NCBI RefSeq assembly: GCF_002115725.1
Contig: NZ_JFKD01000001.1
Location: forward strand, 310,001-374,000
Direction: 5' to 3'
DNA: 64,000 nucleotides
Source of the DNA: Marivita cryptomonadis
GTDB lineage: Bacteria; Pseudomonadota; Alphaproteobacteria; Rhodobacterales; Rhodobacteraceae
Part shown: piece by piece, positions 59,781 to 64,000 of the stretch
Layout of the letters: each line of letters begins with the position of its first letter
Numbering within the stretch: position 1 is the stretch's first letter
The notes under the pieces: model-generated
Database searches by the model: none
What the model was told of the DNA's origin: nothing
The model's input: only the letters and a program-made list of their open reading frames with translations
Translations under genes and position numbers: made by a program

Positions 59781-60425
59781 ATGCCAACTCTCGAAACGAT
59801 GCTCACCGTGGCCCTTGCCGGGCTCGTTCTAAGTGCGACGCCGGGGCCGTCGATGCTTTATGTCTTGTCCCGAAGCGCCGGGCAAAGCCGGAGGGCGGGG
59901 TATGCTTCGGCGCTGGGCTTGGGCCTTGGCGGCATTCTACTGGCGATTGCTACAGCCTTCGGCCTCGCAACGCTGTTTCGCCAGTTCGATTGGCTGATGA
60001 CAGGCCTTCGGTTTCTCGGGTCGCTGTATCTGATCTATCTGGGCTACGGGCTGATCCGCGATTCCTATGTCGCCCTCGATCTGACTGTCACTGACACGCC
60101 GACATTGCATCAATCCTTCGGGCAGATCGTGTGGCAGGGCATGTGGGTCGAATTGCTTAATCCGAAAACAGTATTGTTCTTCTCGTTATTTCTTCCGCCG
60201 TTTGTTGATCCAAGTCTCACAGGCCAAGCGTTACAATTGCAATTGATCGTCTTGGGTGCCCTTGTCCCATTAACCGCAATTCCGTCGGATCTCGTGGTGG
60301 CGTGGCTTGGATCGACACTGTCGACCTCTGTGTCGGCCAACCCCGGTGTGCGCAAGCTGCTGTCGTGGGTCGGGGGGCTGGCCTTGGTCTTTATCGCACT
60401 GAACCTGCATTATGAAATCCTTTGA
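59781..60425 (+). CDS. LysE-family translocator
   Basis: This 214-residue, six-helix exporter has the LysE/RhtB start LAGLVLSATPGPSMLYVLSRSAGQSRRAG. FLGSLYLIYLGYGLI and ELLNPKTVLFFSLFLPPFVD follow. Family members export amino acids, their derivatives or other small polar compounds. It lies seven bases after the 2OG oxygenase gene, so the two probably act in one process. Confidence 0.88.
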   Translation: MPTLETMLTVALAGLVLSATPGPSMLYVLSRSAGQSRRAGYASALGLGLGGILLAIATAFGLATLFRQFDWLMTGLRFLGSLYLIYLGYGLIRDSYVALDLTVTDTPTLHQSFGQIVWQGMWVELLNPKTVLFFSLFLPPFVDPSLTGQALQLQLIVLGALVPLTAIPSDLVVAWLGSTLSTSVSANPGVRKLLSWVGGLALVFIALNLHYEIL

Positions 60426-60468
60426 GGACGTGCGTTGAACCGTCCAGACCCCCTGCATTCCAAGGCCA

Positions 60469-61248
60469 TCACAACAACAGGTTTTGTTGGGTCAATTGCG
60501 TGCAGAGGTCCACGACTTTCTCTCGATTGTCCTTCGCCACAGACCCGTTGCTGAGCAGTCGGGAATTCTCGAAACCGACGCGGCATTTTCCACCTCTGCG
60601 GGCGGCTTCAACCAAGCACGCCGGTTCTGCCGCTCCAAACGCGCAAACGGCCCAGTCGGGTGTCAGATTTTGATCCTTCAGCCACGTGAGGAACGGCAGC
60701 ATTTCGTTTGGCGAAGACGCGCCTGTTTGGCTGTAACGACCAAGAACAAAGATCATTTGCAGTTTGGGGTCGGAGAGGCGCGTCCGCGGCAGTATCTCTG
60801 AGAGACGCTGACAATCCTCGACATCAAAAAGAATATGTTGAACCGCGATCTTGCGATCCTCACATTCGGCGTAGAACGCGCGGGCGGTCTCCAACCCGGC
60901 TTCGCCGATTTCGCGCACCGCCGCGGACACCATGTCAGCCCCCGAGTTCAGGGCAACCTCCATTTGGACATCCGGCTGGTAGACCCCTGCCGCCTCGGTC
61001 GTGATCTGGAGGGCCATGTCTGGTACAGCACGCCTCAGATCAGACAGCAGATCGCGGTAGACGGCCGCATCAAGCAGATGTGACCCGTCTTCATCCCGGA
61101 TATGAGCGTGAAGCCCATCCGCGCCGACCTCGAAACAGCTTTTTGCAACTGTCACGACTTCGTCGATGGTGAGCGGCAATGCGGGATGGTCTGCTTTCGA
61201 CAGGCGCGCGCCGCTTGGGGCGACCATTATTTTCGGAAGCGGTCTCAT
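60469..61248 (-). CDS. BKACE (DUF849, beta-keto acid cleavage) enzyme
   Basis: This 259-residue TIM-barrel enzyme has the zinc-binding HAHIRD motif (His47, His49, Arg51), the early VAPSGARLSKADHPALP and the late VCAFGAAEPACLV. BKACE enzymes condense a beta-keto acid with acetyl-CoA and release acetoacetate or analogues; 3-keto-5-aminohexanoate is one known substrate. The protein is somewhat shorter than typical members (about 270-310). It lies downstream of the aminotransferase gene on the same strand. Confidence 0.84.
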   Translation of the reverse strand: MRPLPKIMVAPSGARLSKADHPALPLTIDEVVTVAKSCFEVGADGLHAHIRDEDGSHLLDAAVYRDLLSDLRRAVPDMALQITTEAAGVYQPDVQMEVALNSGADMVSAAVREIGEAGLETARAFYAECEDRKIAVQHILFDVEDCQRLSEILPRTRLSDPKLQMIFVLGRYSQTGASSPNEMLPFLTWLKDQNLTPDWAVCAFGAAEPACLVEAARRGGKCRVGFENSRLLSNGSVAKDNREKVVDLCTQLTQQNLLL

Positions 61249-61285
61249 CGCACGTCCGAGGGTCGTGCCAAAAGGTGGCGGCCTG

Positions 61286-62662
61286 TCATGTGGTCAACTC
61301 TGCCTGGAACGCATCTAGGCTTTTCTCGACTGCTGACAGGATTTCGGTGATCTGAGCAGGCGTGATGATCATTGGCGGGCAGAAGGCCATGGCGTCCGTC
61401 ATGTTGCGCGAGATCAGGCCGTTTTTCAGGAAATGAGCACCAAGCCCTGCACCCAGTTTGCCCGGTGCGAACTCTTCGGCGCGGCCGTCGGGGGCCACGA
61501 TTTCCAGGGCTGCGATCAAGCCAACGCCGCGTGCCTCACCCACCAGCGGGTGGCCGGTGAACTTGGCCAGACCTGCCTGCAATTCCGCGCCCCGTTCGGC
61601 CGCGTTCGCCACCAGATCGCGCTCTTCGATGATCTTGAGGTTCTCCAGCGCCACCGCCGCACCCACCGGATGCGCGCCGCCGGTATAGCCGTGACCCAGC
61701 ACGCCAATGCGGCCGGATTCGTCGGCGATGGGGGCGTAGACCTCTTCCGTCATCATGAAGGCCGAGAATGGGAAATAGGATGACGTGATCTGCTTGGACA
61801 TGGTCATGATGTCCGGCTTGATCTGGAAAGTGTCACAGCCGAACATCTTGCCGGTGCGGCCAAACCCACAAATCACCTCGTCGGCGATCAGCAGGATGTC
61901 GTACTGGCCCAGCACCTTCTGGATTTTCTCCCAATAGGTTTTGGGCGGCACGACAACCCCACCCGCGCCCATCACCGGTTCGGCGATGAAGGCGGCAATC
62001 GTGTCGGGCCCTTCGGCCTGGATCATCGCGTCGAGGTCCTCGGCGCAGCGGGTGGCGAATTGTTCTTCGCTCTCGCCGTCGCGCCCTTCGCGCCAGTAAT
62101 GCGGGCAGGTGGTGTGCAGCACGCCGGGCAGCGGCAGGTCGAAGGATTTGTGGTTGTACGGCAGCCCGGTCATCGACGCGGATGCAATCGTCACCCCGTG
62201 ATAGCCGCGCATGCGCGAAATCACTTTCTTCTTCTCGGGCTTGCCGAGGCTGTTGGAGCGATACCACAGCATCTTGAGGATCGTGTCATTCGCTTCGGAC
62301 CCGGAATTGGTGAAGAACACCTTGCTCATCGGGACCGGCGCCATGCCGATCAGCTTTTCCGCCAGATCGATCGCCGGCCCGTGCGAACGGTGCGCGAAAT
62401 TGTGATAGTAGGGCAGCTTGCTCATCTGCCGGGTTGCGGCGTCGATCAGACGCTGTTCATTAAAACCGACAGCCACGCTCCACAGGCCGGACATGCCTTC
62501 GATGTATTTGTTGCCGTGGGTGTCGAACACATGAACCCCCTCGCCCCGATCCATGATCAGCGGCCCGTTCTGCTCGTGCAAGCGGGCATTGGTGTAGCTG
62601 TGGAAGTGGTACGCGATATCGCGGGCTTCGTCGGAATTCGGGCGCAGGTCCATGGGGCACAT
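61286..62662 (-). CDS. Class III (omega) aminotransferase
   Basis: This 458-residue fold-type I aminotransferase has the PLP lysine Lys290 (MSKQITSSYFP), Asp261 (ADEVICGFGRTG) and the GSEANDTILK motif at 121-130. The substrate could be beta-alanine, taurine, putrescine or another omega-amine with pyruvate or 2-oxoglutarate; the motif set does not settle it. Two ATGs (62662 and 62653) are possible starts. It is followed by the BKACE gene after 37 bases, perhaps as a beta-amino acid route. Confidence 0.87.
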   Translation of the reverse strand: MCPMDLRPNSDEARDIAYHFHSYTNARLHEQNGPLIMDRGEGVHVFDTHGNKYIEGMSGLWSVAVGFNEQRLIDAATRQMSKLPYYHNFAHRSHGPAIDLAEKLIGMAPVPMSKVFFTNSGSEANDTILKMLWYRSNSLGKPEKKKVISRMRGYHGVTIASASMTGLPYNHKSFDLPLPGVLHTTCPHYWREGRDGESEEQFATRCAEDLDAMIQAEGPDTIAAFIAEPVMGAGGVVVPPKTYWEKIQKVLGQYDILLIADEVICGFGRTGKMFGCDTFQIKPDIMTMSKQITSSYFPFSAFMMTEEVYAPIADESGRIGVLGHGYTGGAHPVGAAVALENLKIIEERDLVANAAERGAELQAGLAKFTGHPLVGEARGVGLIAALEIVAPDGRAEEFAPGKLGAGLGAHFLKNGLISRNMTDAMAFCPPMIITPAQITEILSAVEKSLDAFQAELTT

Positions 62663-63014
62663 CTTTCGAACTGTCGGTGAGTCTCAACCAACAGCTAAAG
62701 CGTTCCAGACTGGCGTGGCAAGGGGGCAGGGGTCATGCTAGCCCTGACAGGCCACCCCGGACCAATAAGTGGCAGCTTGCAAGAAAACCTATTTCGACAA
62801 ACGCCATTGGGGACGCAAGCCCAGGTTCAATTGTCGTGACGGCGCGCCAATGCAACATCCCGAACAGCCGGAACGCGCGATGGGCCACTGACGGTGCTCA
62901 TTTAACAGGGCGGATATCTTGGCCGCCTCTGCGCAATGCTGCCGAGGCGTTCCTGACAGCGTTCGAACCACCATCCGCGACTGATCCCGCGCGGGGATGT
63001 TGCTTGTGGGTGCG
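62663..63014. other. 352-base intergenic region, no gene recognised
   Basis: I find no supported gene. A frame on the minus strand (62789-63070) overlaps tex and has no ribosome-binding site or motif. A small hairpin with ATCCC/GGGAT arms just downstream of tex, near 62985-63000, lacks a T-run. Otherwise the region is featureless. Confidence 0.4.
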
Positions 63015-64000
63015 TCAGGTTTTGCCCTTAAGAGCATCCCGGAGCGCATCGGCAAGGGCGCCTTGACCACCGCCCCCTGTGTCCGTTTTCGTATTTGGCC
63101 GTGGTTTTTTAGGGGTGTGGTTCTGTGCCTTCTGGCCAGATGGGCTTTTGTCTCGGACGTTTTGGGATGTGTCTGGGGCGTCTTTTCGCATGCTCAAACC
63201 AATGCGCTTGCGTGCGACGTCGACCTCAACCACGCGAACCTTGACGACATCCCCGGCTTTCACCACCTCATGCGGGTCCTTGACGAACCGGTCGGCCAGT
63301 TGGCTGACATGCACCAAGCCGTCCTGATGAACACCGATATCGATGAAGGCTCCGAAAGCGGCGACGTTGGTGACCGTTCCTTCCAATAACATTCCGGGGC
63401 GCAGGTCCTTGATGTTGTCGATTCCATCGGCAAAGCGCGCGGTGACGAAATCGGGGCGCGGATCGCGGCCGGGCTTTTCAAGCTCTGATAAAATATCGCG
63501 GACCGTGGGGATGCCGAAACGTTCATTAACGAAGTCTTCGGCGCGCAGGCTGCTGAGGGTTTCCGGCGTGCCCATGATCGCTCGGAAGTCGCGCCCACAG
63601 GCTTGCACGATGCGGCGTGCCACGTCGTAGGCCTCGGGGTGCACCGATGTCGCATCCAACGGCTCTGAGCTGTCCCGAAGCCGCAGGAACCCGGCGCATT
63701 GCTCAAACGCCTTTGGGCCAAGCCCAGGAACCTTGAGCAACGCTTTGCGGGATGCAAAACGGCCCTGTGCATCGCGATGTGTGACGATTGCGTTGGCCAG
63801 CGATGGGCCAACACCCGCCACGCGCGCCAGAAGCGGCGCTGAGGCCATGTTCAGGTCGACGCCAACAGCGTTCACGGCGTCTTCGACCACCGCGTCAAGC
63901 GCCTGCGCCAGCCGCCGTTGATCGACGTCATGTTGATATTGCCCCACCCCTATGGATTGCGGTGTGATCTTTACCAATTCGGCCAGTGGGTCTTGCAAGC
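63015..64000 (-). CDS. tex: Tex transcription accessory protein (C-terminal part, cut by window edge)
   Basis: The visible 327 residues hold helix-hairpin-helix elements ([41 protein letters not shown]) and a C-terminal S1 RNA-binding domain ([34 protein letters not shown]). A lysine- and glycine-rich tail ends the protein. This is the C-terminal half of Tex, an RNA-binding transcription factor of about 750-800 residues. The 5' part lies beyond the right edge. Following the reading frame, no stop or start is seen before 64000. Confidence 0.92.
   Translation of the reverse strand, partial: LQDPLAELVKITPQSIGVGQYQHDVDQRRLAQALDAVVEDAVNAVGVDLNMASAPLLARVAGVGPSLANAIVTHRDAQGRFASRKALLKVPGLGPKAFEQCAGFLRLRDSSEPLDATSVHPEAYDVARRIVQACGRDFRAIMGTPETLSSLRAEDFVNERFGIPTVRDILSELEKPGRDPRPDFVTARFADGIDNIKDLRPGMLLEGTVTNVAAFGAFIDIGVHQDGLVHVSQLADRFVKDPHEVVKAGDVVKVRVVEVDVARKRIGLSMRKDAPDTSQNVRDKSPSGQKAQNHTPKKPRPNTKTDTGGGGQGALADALRDALKGKT

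Noticed and set aside
62789-63070. 93-codon minus-strand frame next to tex
   Set aside because: Overlaps the tex end, has no ribosome-binding site and no recognisable motif.
1-64000. Prophage, integrative element or CRISPR array
   Set aside because: No integrase, transposase, phage structural gene, tRNA attachment site or regular spaced repeats were seen anywhere in the window.

Overview
The window looks like a chromosomal segment of a marine alphaproteobacterium of the Rhodobacterales (Roseobacter group). The reasons are the high G+C coding sequence, the gene families present (glxBCD/mgsABC with a type III glutamine synthetase, sarcosine-oxidase-type heterotetramer, glcDEF, DUF1523, DUF599, YtoQ, DUF4386) and dense operons joined by ATGA overlaps. 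I see no rRNA, tRNA, CRISPR array, integrase or intact insertion sequence. Both ends cut genes: the 3' end of a probable molybdopterin oxidoreductase gene on the left and the C-terminal half of tex on the right.

Layout. 1-4.2 kb: Fe-S and membrane-anchor subunits of a DMSO-reductase-type enzyme, a double NTF2/SnoaL-like protein, and a convergent LacI regulator with a second NTF2-like protein. 4.2-11.7 kb: a minus-strand cluster of seven mostly uncharacterised genes (coiled-coil protein, unknown protein, AAA+ ATPase, an A+T-richer membrane/coiled-coil gene, a DUF6638-like protein, two small membrane proteins). This is the best candidate for an undescribed system. 11.8-14.1 kb: a periplasmic protein, a cupin and a glycine amidinotransferase. 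14.1-30 kb: methylated-amine metabolism, with mgsABC, gmaS/glnT, an XRE-cupin regulator and a sarcosine-oxidase-like mgdABCD set. These flank a TrkH/TrkA potassium uptake pair and a HisKA_2 kinase with a possible EcfG-type promoter. 30-36.8 kb: esterase, succinate-semialdehyde dehydrogenase, GFA protein, phytase-like exported protein, Hsp20 with an RpoH-type promoter, and a secreted trypsin-like protease. 36.9-40.8 kb: glycolate oxidase glcDEF. 40.9-46.8 kb: membrane proteins, trhO, and an NAD salvage group (pncA, cysteine-cluster protein, TerB, pncB). 47-55 kb: PQQ-type sugar dehydrogenase, mscL, YtoQ, methyltransferase, pheST and a tandem OmpA protein. 55-64 kb: DUF4386 and LysR; a GAF histidine kinase that has lost its phosphoacceptor histidine, next to a 2OG-Fe(II) oxygenase and a LysE exporter; a BKACE enzyme; a class III aminotransferase; and tex.

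How the genes work together. Methylamine plus glutamate can give gamma-glutamylmethylamide (GmaS), then N-methylglutamate (MgsABC), then glutamate plus a C1 unit (MgdABCD). Glycolate oxidase, the aminotransferase and SSADH feed central metabolism. All functional calls come from reading protein motifs by eye, without database searches.
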